A stretch of 49,211 nucleotides of DNA from Lactobacillales bacterium (GCA_031261175.1 JAISJW010000004.1:1-49211), one strand, 5' to 3'. Positions 26,271-36,279 are shown, counted from the stretch's first letter. Notes: generated from the sequence alone by a model not told the origin. Numbers and translations: made by a program.

Positions 26271-26401
26271 GTGGGCCCCAAATGACAGGATTTTTGAAAA
26301 ATGCCCATATTTTGTCACGAAAGGGCTAATATAGATTTTAAACTAGCCCTTTTGTGACAAAAAACATCCTGAATTTCAAAAAGTTGTCGTTCAGGGGCCA
26401 C
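26271..26401. repeat. Nested long hairpin element, family 2 copy
   Basis: Nested arms: GTGGGCCCC/GGGGCCAC outside (26271-26279, 26394-26401), CAGGAT/ATCCTG (26286-26291, 26366-26371), and 19-bp inner arms (26310-26328, 26344-26362) with one mismatch. The left side matches the 5304 element (CCAAATG, AAAATGCC, TTTTG). A reverse GGCAAGT word starts at 26400, at its edge. Confidence 0.78.
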
Positions 26402-26429
26402 TTGCCGGAAAAATCAGCAATATCTGTTA

Positions 26430-26457
26430 AAAAGCCTTATATTTTAAGGCTTTTTTT
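26430..26457 (+). terminator. Terminator directly before gatB promoter
   Basis: AAAGCCTT and AAGGCTTT around ATATTTT, then T. Its T run abuts the TATAAT of gatB. Confidence 0.75.
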
Positions 26458-26465
26458 GGTATAAT
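26457..26465 (+). promoter_or_regulatory. Extended -10 promoter of gatB
   Basis: TGG plus TATAAT (26460-26465). The -35 would lie inside the preceding terminator stem. Confidence 0.65.
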
Positions 26466-26493
26466 TATAAGGATTATTTGGAGGTTTTTGAAA

Positions 26494-27921
26494 ATGAATT
26501 TTGAAACAGTTATCGGACTTGAAGTCCATTGTGAATTGAAGACAAATACGAAAATATTCTCGCCCGGCATCGTCGATTTTGGCGCTGCGGCGAACACGAA
26601 CACGAACGAGATCGACTGGGGCTATCCCGGCGTTCTGCCCGTGTTGAATAAAAAGGCAGTCGACCTTGCGCTGAAGGCGTCACTTGCCCTGGGCTGCGAG
26701 ATCAACCAGTACAACCGCTTCGACCGGAAGAATTATTTTTACCCGGATAATCCGAAGGCGTACCAGATTTCGCAGTTCGACCACCCGATTGGGGTGAACG
26801 GCACGATCGAAATCGAGGTAGATGGCAAGTCAAAAACCATCGGCATCGAGCGCGTCCACATGGAAGAGGATGCGGGAAAAAACTCGCACACGGATTTAGG
26901 TTATTCGCTAGTTGACTTGAACCGCCAAGGGACTCCGCTGATCGAAATCGTCTCAGATGCTGATATGCGCTCGCCAGAAGAAGCGGCGGCCTATCTTGAA
27001 GCGCTTCGCGAAGTTTTATTATACGCTGGAATTTCAGACGTGAAGATGGAAGAAGGTTCAATGCGTTGCGACGCGAACATTTCGGTCCGTCCTTACGGTC
27101 AAGAAAAATTCGGCACGAAGGCTGAACTTAAAAACCTGAACTCGATTTCAAACGTAACGAAAGGGTTGGAACACGAAGAAATTCGCCAAGCCAAAGTTCT
27201 AAGAGCCGGCGGTGAAATCCAACAGGAAACACGCCGTTACGACGAAGTTGCGAAAAAGACAATTCTGATGCGCGTCAAAGAGGGGGCAAGTGACTACCGT
27301 TACTTCCCGGAACCGGACGTTTCGCCTTTATATATCGACGATGAGCAAATCCGAAAAGCTCGTGCGAGTATTCCAGAAATGCCGAAGGAACGCCGTGCTA
27401 AATACGTCAAAGAATTCGGCCTGCCCGAATATGACGCAAAGGTGTTGACACTTAGCAAGACGATGAGCGATTTCTTTGAAAAAGCTGTAACTCTAGCTGA
27501 TGCGAAACAGGTTTCGAACTGGTTGATGGGTAACGTCAGCGAACACTTGAACGCCCAAGGCGTAACCTTGGAAGAAATCAAACTTACGCCGCTTAACCTA
27601 GCTGAGATGATCAATTTGATTCAAGACGGCACGATTTCGTCGAAAATGGCGAAGAAAGTTTTCGTCGAGTTGGCTGAAAACGGTGGCGACGCGATGAGCG
27701 TTGTCAAAGCCAAAGGTCTGATCCAAATCAGCGATCCGGCGATCTTAGTTCCAATGGTCGAAGCGCTACTCGAAGCGAATCCGCAAGCCATCGAGGACTT
27801 CAAAAACGGTAAGGACCGCGCGATCAAGATGTTCCAGGGCCAAATCATGAAGGAAACGAAGGGCCAAGCGAACCCGCAAGTCGTGACCGACATCATCCTA
27901 GCCGAGCTGAAAAAACGATGA
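26494..27921 (+). CDS. gatB: Asp-tRNA(Asn)/Glu-tRNA(Gln) amidotransferase subunit B
   Basis: Subunit of GatCAB, which converts mischarged Glu-tRNA(Gln) to Gln-tRNA(Gln). 475 residues with [20 protein letters not shown] at the start, [35 protein letters not shown], and the C-terminal YqeY-like tail ([12 protein letters not shown]). A TTG at 26488 is in frame, but TTGGAGG suits the ATG at 26494. gatC and gatA, usually just upstream in one operon, are not here; instead accessory DNA lies upstream. The stop overlaps the ylbF start as ATGA. Confidence 0.96.
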   Translation: MNFETVIGLEVHCELKTNTKIFSPGIVDFGAAANTNTNEIDWGYPGVLPVLNKKAVDLALKASLALGCEINQYNRFDRKNYFYPDNPKAYQISQFDHPIGVNGTIEIEVDGKSKTIGIERVHMEEDAGKNSHTDLGYSLVDLNRQGTPLIEIVSDADMRSPEEAAAYLEALREVLLYAGISDVKMEEGSMRCDANISVRPYGQEKFGTKAELKNLNSISNVTKGLEHEEIRQAKVLRAGGEIQQETRRYDEVAKKTILMRVKEGASDYRYFPEPDVSPLYIDDEQIRKARASIPEMPKERRAKYVKEFGLPEYDAKVLTLSKTMSDFFEKAVTLADAKQVSNWLMGNVSEHLNAQGVTLEEIKLTPLNLAEMINLIQDGTISSKMAKKVFVELAENGGDAMSVVKAKGLIQISDPAILVPMVEALLEANPQAIEDFKNGKDRAIKMFQGQIMKETKGQANPQVVTDIILAELKKR

Positions 27922-28292
27922 TTACAGCCTTAGATCTAAAAGACGCCATCCAAAGCGGGCAAGTCTACAAGGACTTCAAGGCGGCGGAAAGCGCAACTCA
28001 GGACAACGAAAAGTTGCTCATCCTGAAAAATAAATTCAACGTTATACAAGAAAAAACAACGGATCCGTATCTGCCTGACGAGAAAATTCTCGAATTAAAA
28101 AAAGAATTACTCGCGGTCAAAAAGGAATACGAACTCGACCCAGCGATGCAAAATTATCACCTTAAAAAAACGGAACTCGACAACTTGCTCGACGAAATCA
28201 GCGAGCGAATTGCCAAGACGATCGACCCAGAAATCAAGGTCGACTACAACAATATTTTGAACAGAAAGGGGCACGACTGCCATGCACACTAA
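27918..28292 (+). CDS. ylbF: YlbF family protein
   Basis: 124 residues, helical, charged. In Bacillus YlbF acts with YmcA and YaaT as the Y-complex, affecting RNase Y, competence and biofilm. The YlbF core is seen in [19 protein letters not shown] and [21 protein letters not shown]. It is translationally coupled to gatB (ATGA) and overlaps ylbG by 11 bases. Assignment rests on the family pattern and the ylbG-rsmD-coaD-ylbL context. The C-terminus has HDCHAH, a possible metal-binding tail. Confidence 0.85.
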   Translation: MITALDLKDAIQSGQVYKDFKAAESATQDNEKLLILKNKFNVIQEKTTDPYLPDEKILELKKELLAVKKEYELDPAMQNYHLKKTELDNLLDEISERIAKTIDPEIKVDYNNILNRKGHDCHAH

Positions 28293-28596
28293 CCTATTCA
28301 AAAACGACGACATCGACGTCAACACGCTCGAAATCACACCGCGCCGCGCACTGTTCGTCTACTTAAAAAACCTAAAGCGGGCAAGTCTTCTCGCCAACTA
28401 CGGCAACTTGGAATTCGTTAGCGACCGCAAAGAATACGCGGTAGTTTACGTCAACGAAGACGAAGTTGAAAGCGTTAAAGAAACATTAGAAAACCAAAAA
28501 TATGTCGACCACGTTGAGATTTCGGTAATGCCTGATATCGAACGCGATTTTGACAAATTACATACGATTGCACCTGACAACAAGGAGTTCGATTAA
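28282..28596 (+). CDS. ylbG: YlbG family protein (DUF2129)
   Basis: 104 residues; small cytoplasmic protein of unknown role, conserved beside ylbF in Bacilli. The pattern RRALFVYLKNLKRASLL, then SDRKEYAVVYVN and KYVDHVEIS, fits the family. It overlaps ylbF by 11 bases, and its stop overlaps the rsmD start as TAATG. Confidence 0.85.
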   Translation: MHTNLFKNDDIDVNTLEITPRRALFVYLKNLKRASLLANYGNLEFVSDRKEYAVVYVNEDEVESVKETLENQKYVDHVEISVMPDIERDFDKLHTIAPDNKEFD

Positions 28597-29156
28597 TGCG
28601 AATTGTAGCTGGCGAATTCGGCGGCAGACCGCTGAAAAGTCTGGATTCAAATAATACGAGACCAACGACTGATAAGGTTAAAGAATCGATTTTTAGCGCC
28701 CTTGGTGGAATGCTTGAAGAGGGGAATGTCCTCGATTTATACGCAGGAAGCGGTGGGCTCGGCATCGAAGCGGTATCAAGAGGTGCGACAACTGGCTATT
28801 TAATCGACAACCATCAGGGAGCGATTAATGTAATCAAAGAAAATGTCGCGGTAACGAAGGCGCCCGAAAAATTCAAAGTCATTAAATCCGACGCTAATGC
28901 GGCACTTAAAACGTTCGCTACGCAAGGTTTGAAATTCGACTATGTCTTTTTAGATCCGCCTTACGCGCTGCAAAAAATCGAGGAGCAATTAACCTTTTTG
29001 AGCGATAACGAAATGTTCGAAAACTGGACGGAAATCGTTGTTGAAACAGCTAAGGAAGTTGACTTGCCCGAAGTAATCGGCGCATTTAGCCGCTACAAAG
29101 AAAAGAAATATGGCATCACCAAAATCAGTTTTTACGAGGTGACTCAAAATGACTAA
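28596..29156 (+). CDS. rsmD: 16S rRNA (guanine966-N2)-methyltransferase RsmD
   Basis: 186 residues. Start MRIVAGEFGGRPL and RPTTDKVKESIFSAL are signatures, VLDLYAGSGGLGIEA is the SAM loop, and FLDPPYAL is the catalytic DPPY-type motif. It methylates G966 of 16S rRNA during 30S assembly. It overlaps coaD by eight bases; RsmD-CoaD adjacency is widespread in bacteria. Confidence 0.95.
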   Translation: MRIVAGEFGGRPLKSLDSNNTRPTTDKVKESIFSALGGMLEEGNVLDLYAGSGGLGIEAVSRGATTGYLIDNHQGAINVIKENVAVTKAPEKFKVIKSDANAALKTFATQGLKFDYVFLDPPYALQKIEEQLTFLSDNEMFENWTEIVVETAKEVDLPEVIGAFSRYKEKKYGITKISFYEVTQND

Positions 29157-29592
29157 GGCAATTTTTCCCGGAACATTCGATCCGTTTACAATCGGACACG
29201 CGGATATTTTAAACCGCGCCGAAAAACTTTTTGACGAAGTGGTGGTCGCGATTTTAGATAATCCAGAAAAAAACGAGCAAACAACTGCTAGCGAGCGAAA
29301 AGCAGCAATCGAAAAAATAACGAAATCAAAAGTTATCATCGAGCCGCTTGACCTCGCGGTAAATGTCGCGAAAAAACATGGTGCCGAAGTAATCATCAGA
29401 TCACTTCGCGACCAAAAAGACTACGAATACGAAAAAAATATTTTCAAATATAATCACGAACTTGCGCCCGAAATCGAAACGGTGTTCCTACTTGCCCAAA
29501 GCGAATTTGAACATATCAGCAGCTCGGGTGTCAGGGAAGTGAAAAAATATGGCGGCGACTTTGAGCGCTACTTGCCAAAAGGGGAACTATGA
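29149..29592 (+). CDS. coaD: Phosphopantetheine adenylyltransferase
   Basis: Fourth step of coenzyme A synthesis: transfers AMP from ATP to 4'-phosphopantetheine. 147 residues, somewhat shorter than the usual 155-165 because the C-terminal tail is trimmed. Motifs AIFPGTFDPFTIGHADIL (T/HxGH), IRSLRDQKDYEYE, and SSSGVREV (ISSSxVR type) are present. The stop overlaps ylbL as ATGA. Confidence 0.95.
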   Translation: MTKAIFPGTFDPFTIGHADILNRAEKLFDEVVVAILDNPEKNEQTTASERKAAIEKITKSKVIIEPLDLAVNVAKKHGAEVIIRSLRDQKDYEYEKNIFKYNHELAPEIETVFLLAQSEFEHISSSGVREVKKYGGDFERYLPKGEL

Positions 29593-30653
29593 AAAGAGCA
29601 AAAGACGGAAAAAAAATCGCGGGTCTAGTCGCGATTCTTGTAGTGTTTATTCTGGCGTTCTTCGTGACGTATCCGTTCTACATCGAGAGTCCGGGCCTGT
29701 GTTCGAACCTTAACCAGTATGTGACGGTCGACGGAAAACGCGACTCTTCGAAGGGCGGATTTTACCTGACTGCGGTCGGAGTGAGAGAGGCAAACGGGGT
29801 CGCACTGATCCACGCGCTGTTCGACCCGACGGAATCGATTGAGAAAAAAGAGGACGTTGTTGGTAAAGGTGGCGATTTTGAAACGATGCGCCGCGTCAAC
29901 CAATATTACATGGAAAACAGCGAAAATAACGCGATTGAAGAGTCGTTGAAACTTGCCGGGAAGCCTTATAGTTTCGATTATCTTGGGATTTATATTTTGA
30001 GCATCCAGGATAATTCGCCGTTTAAGGATGTGCTGAATATTGGCGACACGATTGTGTCGCTCGATGGGCATGCGTTCCAGACGGCTGACGAGTTCGTGAA
30101 CTACGTGATGTCGCTTGGTAAGGGTGCGAAGATTACGGTGACCGTCAAAGAAGACGGGAAAGAAAAGAGCTATACGCGCAAACTTGTGAAGCTTAAGCAG
30201 GCCGATAAAAAAGCGCCGACGCGCTACGGGATCGGGATTGTCTTGACTGATCACACGAAAATCAAGAGCGAAATTCCAATTGAGATCAATGCCGGCAGTA
30301 TCGGCGGACCATCGGCTGGCTTTATGTTCACGACTGAAATCTACGAACAAGTGAGCGGCGAGGACCTGCATCACGGCTTAGATATCGCGGGAACGGGCAC
30401 GATCAACGACAAAGGCGAAATCGGAATCATCGGTGGCGTCGACAAGAAAGTTGTCGCGGCAGCAGATGCCGGAGCGCAGTATTTCTTTGCCCCGACTGAA
30501 AAGCCGACCAAAGAAGAGTTGAAAGCTGACCCGACCTTGAAAAGCAATTACGAAGACGCAAAAGCAACGGTTAAAAAATTAAAATTAAAAATAAAAGTCT
30601 TGCCGGCGACGAATTTAGAGCAGGCGATTAAATTAATGAAAACTTTAAAATAG
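29589..30653 (+). CDS. ylbL: Membrane-anchored PDZ-Lon protease (YlbL/SepM type)
   Basis: 354 residues: a single N-terminal membrane segment (about 11-30, GLVAILVVFILAFFVTYPFY), a PDZ domain (about 130-200, IQDNSPFKDVLNIGDTIVSLDG), and a C-terminal Lon-type protease with the catalytic serine in AGSIGGPSAGFMF and lysine in VDKKVVAA. Known relatives are SepM, which trims a competence peptide in Streptococcus mutans, and Bacillus YlbL. The active part is outside the membrane. A substrate cannot be inferred; peptide maturation is one possibility. Confidence 0.92.
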   Translation: MKRAKDGKKIAGLVAILVVFILAFFVTYPFYIESPGLCSNLNQYVTVDGKRDSSKGGFYLTAVGVREANGVALIHALFDPTESIEKKEDVVGKGGDFETMRRVNQYYMENSENNAIEESLKLAGKPYSFDYLGIYILSIQDNSPFKDVLNIGDTIVSLDGHAFQTADEFVNYVMSLGKGAKITVTVKEDGKEKSYTRKLVKLKQADKKAPTRYGIGIVLTDHTKIKSEIPIEINAGSIGGPSAGFMFTTEIYEQVSGEDLHHGLDIAGTGTINDKGEIGIIGGVDKKVVAAADAGAQYFFAPTEKPTKEELKADPTLKSNYEDAKATVKKLKLKIKVLPATNLEQAIKLMKTLK

Positions 30654-30666
30654 GAGAATTTTTCTA

Positions 30667-31584
30667 ATGAGTAAAACAATTGTATTTGGACACCAAAACC
30701 CGGACACTGACACAATCACAGCGGCTATCAGCTTAGCTCATCTAATCGGTGCTGAGCCCGTAGCGCTAGGCGCAACTAACGAAGAGACACAATATGCTTT
30801 GAAAGAATTCGGCCACGCCGAACTTCCAATCATCAAAAACATCGCTGAAACAGGTGCTGACAGTGTCTGGCTAGTTGACCACAACGAAGCGCAACAAAGT
30901 GCAGCTGACATCAAAGATTTTGACGTTGCGGGCGTTGTTGACCACCACCGCATCGCGAACTTTGAAACAGCTAATCCGTTATTCTACCGCGCGGAACCGG
31001 TTGGGTGCACGAACACAATCATCCACAAATTATACGTTGAACGTGGCGTTGAAATCCCGGCTAACATCGCAGGCCTTATGCTTAGTGCCATCATCTCGGA
31101 CACGCTATTATTCAAATCGCCAACAACGACTGAAGAAGACATTAAAGCGGCGCATGCGCTAGCTGCCATCGCTAACGTCAACATCGAACTTTACGGACTT
31201 GAACTGCTGAAAGCGGGCACAAACTTAGCGGCTAAAACCGAAAGCGAGCTTCTAAACTCGGACGTTAAGTCGTTCCCAATGGGCGACCAAACAATCCGTA
31301 TCGGCCAAGTCAACACGGTTTCGATTCCCGAAGTCCTAGACCGTAAAGCGGCTCTAATCGCTGAAATGGAAAAGGAAAATGCGGCGAACGGCTTTGACCA
31401 ATTCATCCTGATCATCACGGATATTCTTGAAAGCAACTCGGAAGCGATCGTTGTCGGTGGCGACACGAGCAAAATTGAATCGGCCTTCAATACACCGGTG
31501 AATGCAGATGTAGTCGTGCTTCCTGGCGTTGTTTCGCGTAAGAAGCAGGTCGTGCCTCAGCTCACAGATGCCTACAATGCGTAA
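30667..31584 (+). CDS. ppaC: Manganese-dependent inorganic pyrophosphatase
   Basis: Family II (DHH) pyrophosphatase, hydrolysing PPi and driving biosynthesis. The 305 residues show FGHQNPDTDTI, LVDHNEAQQS and GVVDHHRIANF (metal ligands) and the C-terminal DHHA2 domain with RKKQVVPQLTDAY. AGGAG precedes the ATG. The final codons overlap the next gene. Confidence 0.97.
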   Translation: MSKTIVFGHQNPDTDTITAAISLAHLIGAEPVALGATNEETQYALKEFGHAELPIIKNIAETGADSVWLVDHNEAQQSAADIKDFDVAGVVDHHRIANFETANPLFYRAEPVGCTNTIIHKLYVERGVEIPANIAGLMLSAIISDTLLFKSPTTTEEDIKAAHALAAIANVNIELYGLELLKAGTNLAAKTESELLNSDVKSFPMGDQTIRIGQVNTVSIPEVLDRKAALIAEMEKENAANGFDQFILIITDILESNSEAIVVGGDTSKIESAFNTPVNADVVVLPGVVSRKKQVVPQLTDAYNA

Positions 31585-32068
31585 CATCATCAATTATAAA
31601 CTAGACGAGGCGGGCGAGGAATTGCTCGCCCTGTTGCTTGCCTCAAGCGAGCCCCCGACGCTTCGCGAAATCAAAACCCGTTTGGCAATTAAAAACCTCG
31701 ACCGCAAGCTCGATAAGCTCATCGCGGATGGACTTGTTATCAGGCGCGATCGCCGGTATTATCCTAATATTCCGACTGACGAGGAATACGAAGAGCTAAA
31801 ACGTACTCCGAAAACGCGCGTTATTGCGAACCTCGAAGTCGATGGTTTTGAGGTCGACGAAGGAAATATCGCGACTTATTTTGAAAAGCTCGACTTAGGT
31901 CTTGAACTGACGCCAAAAGAGCAAGCGATTTTCGACCTTATAGGCGACGTCGAACCTAATTTTGCCATCGCAAAAATTACGAAATTTCATAAAAACCCTA
32001 GCGAAAAATACGACATCTTTGACGAAGTCGCAAAACTGCTAGACTGGAGTAAAATCTATGAAAAATGA
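31577..32068 (+). CDS. DUF1803-type protein
   Basis: 163 residues starting MRNIINYKLDEAGEELLALL at the ATG inside the end of ppaC; the frame is open earlier but that part is antisense-free shadow of ppaC. The N-terminal third looks like a winged-helix (PTLREIKTRLAIKNLDRKLDKLIADGLVIRRDRRYYPN). I recall DUF1803 genes directly after ppaC in streptococci, which supports the call. Possible DNA- or RNA-binding role; function unknown. Its end overlaps the next gene by 11 bases. Confidence 0.7.
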   Translation: MRNIINYKLDEAGEELLALLLASSEPPTLREIKTRLAIKNLDRKLDKLIADGLVIRRDRRYYPNIPTDEEYEELKRTPKTRVIANLEVDGFEVDEGNIATYFEKLDLGLELTPKEQAIFDLIGDVEPNFAIAKITKFHKNPSEKYDIFDEVAKLLDWSKIYEK

Positions 32069-32558
32069 AAAAGTCAGATTGCTAAAAATCGCGCTCTACA
32101 TTATAGTCTGCGTTTTTAGCCTGGTAATTACCCATTTCATTCCAAACATCGAAATAATTACCGCGATCATTTTAGGCTTAACAGCGTTTTTGCCGCTTCT
32201 GGATTGCCTATTTATCGCGGTTGTCAGCCTCTTGATCCAAAGTTTGATTTTTGGCTTGCACATCATGACGATGCCACAAATTATCGCTGAATATGTCGTT
32301 ATCATCATCGGTTTTTTCGTCTTGCCAAGCTTGAAATGGCTCGGCGCTAAAGCGGTTTACGCCGGATTGGCAGCTCTAATCACTTGCGTCATAATTTCGA
32401 TGTTCATCGCCAAATCGTTCGGCTACAGCGGTTTTGTCGCTTATGGCCTTGTGAGCTACCCAGGCTACCTCTGGGACGCACTTGCCAATCTCGTCGCCTA
32501 CCCATTCGTCTGGGCGGCGCTTAACTACATTAGAAAGAAAAACGGAAAACTCTTATGA
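32058..32558 (+). CDS. Integral membrane protein, possible ECF transporter S component
   Basis: 166 residues with about five or six hydrophobic segments (first at 9-28, LLKIALYIIVCVFSLVITHF). The C-terminal segment YLWDALANLVAYPFVWAALNYI recalls the final helix of ECF substrate-binding subunits, which carry a D/H-x-x-x-N region, but the resemblance is weak. No T-component or ATPase is nearby; shared ECF modules are usually encoded elsewhere. It overlaps both neighbours, so it is part of the ppaC-cls run. Alternative: membrane protein of unknown role. Confidence 0.55.
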   Translation: MKNEKVRLLKIALYIIVCVFSLVITHFIPNIEIITAIILGLTAFLPLLDCLFIAVVSLLIQSLIFGLHIMTMPQIIAEYVVIIIGFFVLPSLKWLGAKAVYAGLAALITCVIISMFIAKSFGYSGFVAYGLVSYPGYLWDALANLVAYPFVWAALNYIRKKNGKLL

Positions 32559-34012
32559 TCAGCTACTTAGTTCCCATAACGCTCTGGACGATCAAAATCC
32601 TCTTCATCATTTTTGTCGTCTTCCGCGAAAAGAAAAACGCGGCAACTCTCTGGACGTGGATCTTCGTCATCACCGTCTTCAACTTCTTCGGCTTCATCCT
32701 CTACATGTTCCTCGGAAAAAAACTCTCAAAAGACCGCATCTTCAGCATCAAAGCGCAGCAGCGCTTACTTGCCATGGAGAAGTACGAAGAGCAGCAGGCG
32801 GCAATTGTCGGGGAAACTTACCCCAACCTGTTTTTCAAAGGGGATAGAGAGGTTGAACAGCTGATTACTCAGCTCAACCACAATCGCGGTGCGCTTTATA
32901 CGAAGCATAACGAGGCGCTTTTATATACGAACGGTCAAGAGATGTTCGACAAGATGTTCGAGGATATCGACAATGCAAAACATCATATCCATCTCGAATA
33001 TTATATTTTCAAAACGGATAAAATCGGTCTAGCATTGCTCGACCACTTGCACGCAGCGTTGAAGCGCGGAGTTAAGGTGCGCCTTCTCATCGACTCGCTC
33101 GGCGCGCGCGATGCTAATAAAAAAGAAATGAAAAAATTCGTCGAGGCGGGAGGAGAGCTTACTTGGTTCTTCAAACTGTTTTTACCGATGATTAATCCGC
33201 GCTTGATTTACCGCTTGCACCGCAAAATCGTGGTCATCGACGGCGAAATCGGCTACACTGGCGGATTTAACGTCGGTGACGAATACTTAGGTTACTCAGA
33301 ACGCTATAAACAGTGGCGCGATAGCGCTTTACGTGTTCGCGGTGAAATTATTTTAAGTCTCCAAAACCGTTTCTTGAAGGACTGGAATTCGCAGGCAGAT
33401 CATGCGATAAAGGTCAATGATAGCAACGTTCACGAGTTGTTCAACCCTCAAGAAGATATCGGTCAGATAGAGCTTCAAATGGTCAATAGTGACCCGGTTA
33501 TCGAAAAACAAAATATTAAATTCGCTTATCTGAAAATGATCAATATGGCGAAAAAAGAAATTTTGATACAGACGCCATATCTGATTCCGGATCAGACAAT
33601 CTGCGACGCGCTGGTACTTGCCGCCCAAAGTGGGGTTGATGTGACGATTCAGATTCCATCGATTCGCGACCACATCATCGTGTACTGGGCGACGTATTCG
33701 TATGCCGCTGAGCTGATGGATGCGGGAGTTAAAATCGAGATTTACGACCGCGGCTTTATGCACTCGAAGGCGATTGTTATCGACCGCGAGATTTCGACGA
33801 TCGGTTCGTGTAATATGGATTACCGCAGCTTTATGCTCGATTTTGAAGGGAATCTGATAATTTACAACGAAGAATTGTCGCGCGAAGTCGCTCGTAGCAT
33901 ACTAGATGAAAGCCCTAATTGCCACGTGTTGACGCCTGAAGAATATGCGGCTCGCTCGCTGATTGTCAAATTCAAAGAAATTATAGCGCGTCTTGTCGCG
34001 CCGATGTTATAA
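32555..34012 (+). CDS. cls: Cardiolipin synthase
   Basis: Phospholipase D superfamily enzyme joining two phosphatidylglycerols. The 485 residues have two N-terminal membrane helices (about 3-22 and 30-52) and two HKD motifs: HRKIVVIDGEIGYTGGFN and HSKAIVIDREISTIGSCNMD. Starts four bases inside the previous gene. Membrane-bound, active site on one face. Length is normal. Confidence 0.96.
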   Translation: MISYLVPITLWTIKILFIIFVVFREKKNAATLWTWIFVITVFNFFGFILYMFLGKKLSKDRIFSIKAQQRLLAMEKYEEQQAAIVGETYPNLFFKGDREVEQLITQLNHNRGALYTKHNEALLYTNGQEMFDKMFEDIDNAKHHIHLEYYIFKTDKIGLALLDHLHAALKRGVKVRLLIDSLGARDANKKEMKKFVEAGGELTWFFKLFLPMINPRLIYRLHRKIVVIDGEIGYTGGFNVGDEYLGYSERYKQWRDSALRVRGEIILSLQNRFLKDWNSQADHAIKVNDSNVHELFNPQEDIGQIELQMVNSDPVIEKQNIKFAYLKMINMAKKEILIQTPYLIPDQTICDALVLAAQSGVDVTIQIPSIRDHIIVYWATYSYAAELMDAGVKIEIYDRGFMHSKAIVIDREISTIGSCNMDYRSFMLDFEGNLIIYNEELSREVARSILDESPNCHVLTPEEYAARSLIVKFKEIIARLVAPML

Positions 34013-34021
34013 GGGGAAACA

Positions 34022-35542
34022 ATGAAAAAAATCACAAAAATTCTAGGATTATTTATCATCCTAATCAGCTTTGTGGCAAGTGGTGCCGCGGTTTTAGCCG
34101 ATGATAATGCGACACTTGCACACATTAAAGAAACTGGTAAATTAACAATCGGAATGTCGCCGGATTATCCGCCATTTGAGTTTCACGCAAACATCGACGG
34201 CAAGGACAAAATCGTCGGAGCCGATGTTACTTTAGCCGAGCAAATTGCCAAAGATTTAGGGGTTAAACTCGAAATCAAAGCGATGGATTTCGATGCGATT
34301 TTGACGGCTCTTTCAAGCGGTCAAGTCGATATCGGGTTGAGCGGATTTACGAAAACGCCTGAGCGCGCGAAGCAATTTGATTTCAGCGACCCTTACTACA
34401 CTTCGCCTCAAGCGTTGATTGTGCGTAAGGAAGATTTGAAAAAATATTCGACTTTGGAATCTTTGAAAGATGAAAAAGTTGGTGCGCAAAAAGGTTCACT
34501 CCAAGAACAAATTTTAAAAGATAATATTCCGAGTGCCTCTAAGGTTTTAATGCCGGATTTAGCTCAATTGGTTTCTGCTTTGAAAACGGGAGCAATCAAT
34601 GCTTTGGTTATCGAAAAGCCAATCGGCGAAAGTTATTTAGAGCACAACCCGACACTTTCGATGACGGATATCACGTATCCGAATTTGGATCCGGAAGGCT
34701 CGAGCAATGTTGTCATGATTAACAAGAACAACCAAGAGTTGGTTGATGATGTCAATGCGACAATTGCCCGGGTAGGAGACAGCATGAGTGCCTATGTCAA
34801 GGATGCCAACGACTTAGCCAACTCGCAAGCTGATGAGACCGATACGCACAAAGGTGGCGGACTGAATTTTAGCTTTATCGGGAAATACTTGCCTTATTAT
34901 TTCGAAGGGGCGCTAGTTACGATTCTCGTTTCGATCGGAGTGGTTATTCTAGGGAGCGTTTTAGGCTTCTTCCTAGCGCTGATGAAACGGGCGAAAAACG
35001 TCGTCTTGAAGACGTTTGCGAGCGTTTATATCGCGATTTTTCGCGGAACGCCGATGCTCCTTCAGATTTTAATTGCCTTTGTTTTGATCCAAGTTCACGC
35101 GCCGCGAATCGGCTCGGGCATTTTCCAAATCGATTTGTCGCTGTTGATTCCTGGGTTCGTTGCGATTGCGCTGAACTCGGCGGCCTACGTCGCTGAAACA
35201 ATCCGTGGCGGGATTAATGCGGTCGATGCCGGTCAAATCGAAGCCGCTAAATCGCTTGGTTTGCGCCCGGCGAAGGCGATGATGTATGTTGTCTTGCCTC
35301 AGGCGTTGCGCAACGTTTTGCCGGCTATCGGGAATGAAGTTGTCACGATCATCAAGGACTCGAGTTTGCTTTCGACGATTGGTCTAGCCGAGTTGTTATT
35401 CGTTACCAAAGACGTGCAAACTTCGACCTATATTCCTTTGGAGCCTCTTTTGGTGGCGGGTCTGTTTTACTTCATCATGACCTTCATCGCAAGTCAGGGT
35501 GTGAAATTGCTTGAAAGCAGCATGGAAAAGGGGTATAAATAA
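34022..35542 (+). CDS. glnPH: Amino acid ABC transporter, substrate-binding protein fused to permease (GlnPH type)
   Basis: 506 residues. Signal peptide (residues 1-27, ending AAVLA), one SBP_bac_3 domain (about 35-260; [36 protein letters not shown]), and a C-terminal permease with several membrane helices (about 290-506) including the EAA-type loop [14 protein letters not shown]. Such fusions are characteristic of lactic acid bacteria; substrates in relatives are glutamine, glutamate or asparagine. It has one binding domain, whereas L. lactis GlnPH has two. glnQ follows with TAATG overlap. Confidence 0.93.
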   Translation: MKKITKILGLFIILISFVASGAAVLADDNATLAHIKETGKLTIGMSPDYPPFEFHANIDGKDKIVGADVTLAEQIAKDLGVKLEIKAMDFDAILTALSSGQVDIGLSGFTKTPERAKQFDFSDPYYTSPQALIVRKEDLKKYSTLESLKDEKVGAQKGSLQEQILKDNIPSASKVLMPDLAQLVSALKTGAINALVIEKPIGESYLEHNPTLSMTDITYPNLDPEGSSNVVMINKNNQELVDDVNATIARVGDSMSAYVKDANDLANSQADETDTHKGGGLNFSFIGKYLPYYFEGALVTILVSIGVVILGSVLGFFLALMKRAKNVVLKTFASVYIAIFRGTPMLLQILIAFVLIQVHAPRIGSGIFQIDLSLLIPGFVAIALNSAAYVAETIRGGINAVDAGQIEAAKSLGLRPAKAMMYVVLPQALRNVLPAIGNEVVTIIKDSSLLSTIGLAELLFVTKDVQTSTYIPLEPLLVAGLFYFIMTFIASQGVKLLESSMEKGYK

Positions 35543-36276
35543 TGAGCACAGTTTTAGAAATCAAAAATCTCGTTAAAAAATTCGGTGATAAGACCGTCTT
35601 GAATGACGTTTCAACTACGATAAATTTAGGCGAAGTGGTCGTTCTAATCGGTCCGTCTGGCTCGGGTAAATCGACTTTGTTGCGCTGTATGAACTTGCTT
35701 GAAGAGCCGACGGACGGCGAAGTAATCTTCGAAGGTGTCGATTTGTTGAGTAAGTCTGCCGATGTCTACAAAATGCGCGAAAAAATCGGAATGGTTTTCC
35801 AACACTTCAATTTATTCCCGCACATGACGGTTGTCGATAATTTGACGTTGGCGCCCGTGAAGGTTAAAGGTGAATCAAAGGAAGTCGCGAAAAATCGCGC
35901 TTTGGAATATTTAGCCAAAGTTGGCTTAAGTGAATTCGCCGATAAGTATCCTGAAAGTTTATCAGGAGGCCAGAAGCAACGGGTTGCAATTGCCCGCGCT
36001 CTTTGTATGGAGCCTGATATTATGCTGTTTGATGAGCCGACGTCGGCGCTTGATCCCGAAATGGTCGGCGAAGTGTTGGCGGTTATGAAGGATTTAGCCT
36101 CGAACGATATGGGGATGATTATCGTGACGCACGAAATGGGCTTCGCTCGCGAGGTCGCTGACCGCGTGATGTTCCTGAGCGACGGCGTCATCGTCGAAGA
36201 GGGCACGCCGGACGAGTTGTTCGGTAATCCTAAGCAAGAACGCACCCAACAATTCCTTAGCAAAATTAAAGCTTAG
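35542..36276 (+). CDS. glnQ: Amino acid ABC transporter ATP-binding protein
   Basis: 244 residues: Walker [11 protein letters not shown]-loop [14 protein letters not shown], signature [15 protein letters not shown], Walker [15 protein letters not shown] and H-loop [10 protein letters not shown]. It is the ATPase of the polar amino acid transporter encoded just upstream. The last codons (LSKIKA) fall in a 12-bp direct repeat copied after the terminator hairpin. Confidence 0.96.
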   Translation: MSTVLEIKNLVKKFGDKTVLNDVSTTINLGEVVVLIGPSGSGKSTLLRCMNLLEEPTDGEVIFEGVDLLSKSADVYKMREKIGMVFQHFNLFPHMTVVDNLTLAPVKVKGESKEVAKNRALEYLAKVGLSEFADKYPESLSGGQKQRVAIARALCMEPDIMLFDEPTSALDPEMVGEVLAVMKDLASNDMGMIIVTHEMGFAREVADRVMFLSDGVIVEEGTPDELFGNPKQERTQQFLSKIKA

Positions 36277-36279
36277 TAA

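Noticed and set aside
29625-30374. Minus-strand ORF of 249 codons opposite ylbL
   Set aside because: Antisense shadow; the plus strand encodes a clear PDZ-Lon protease.
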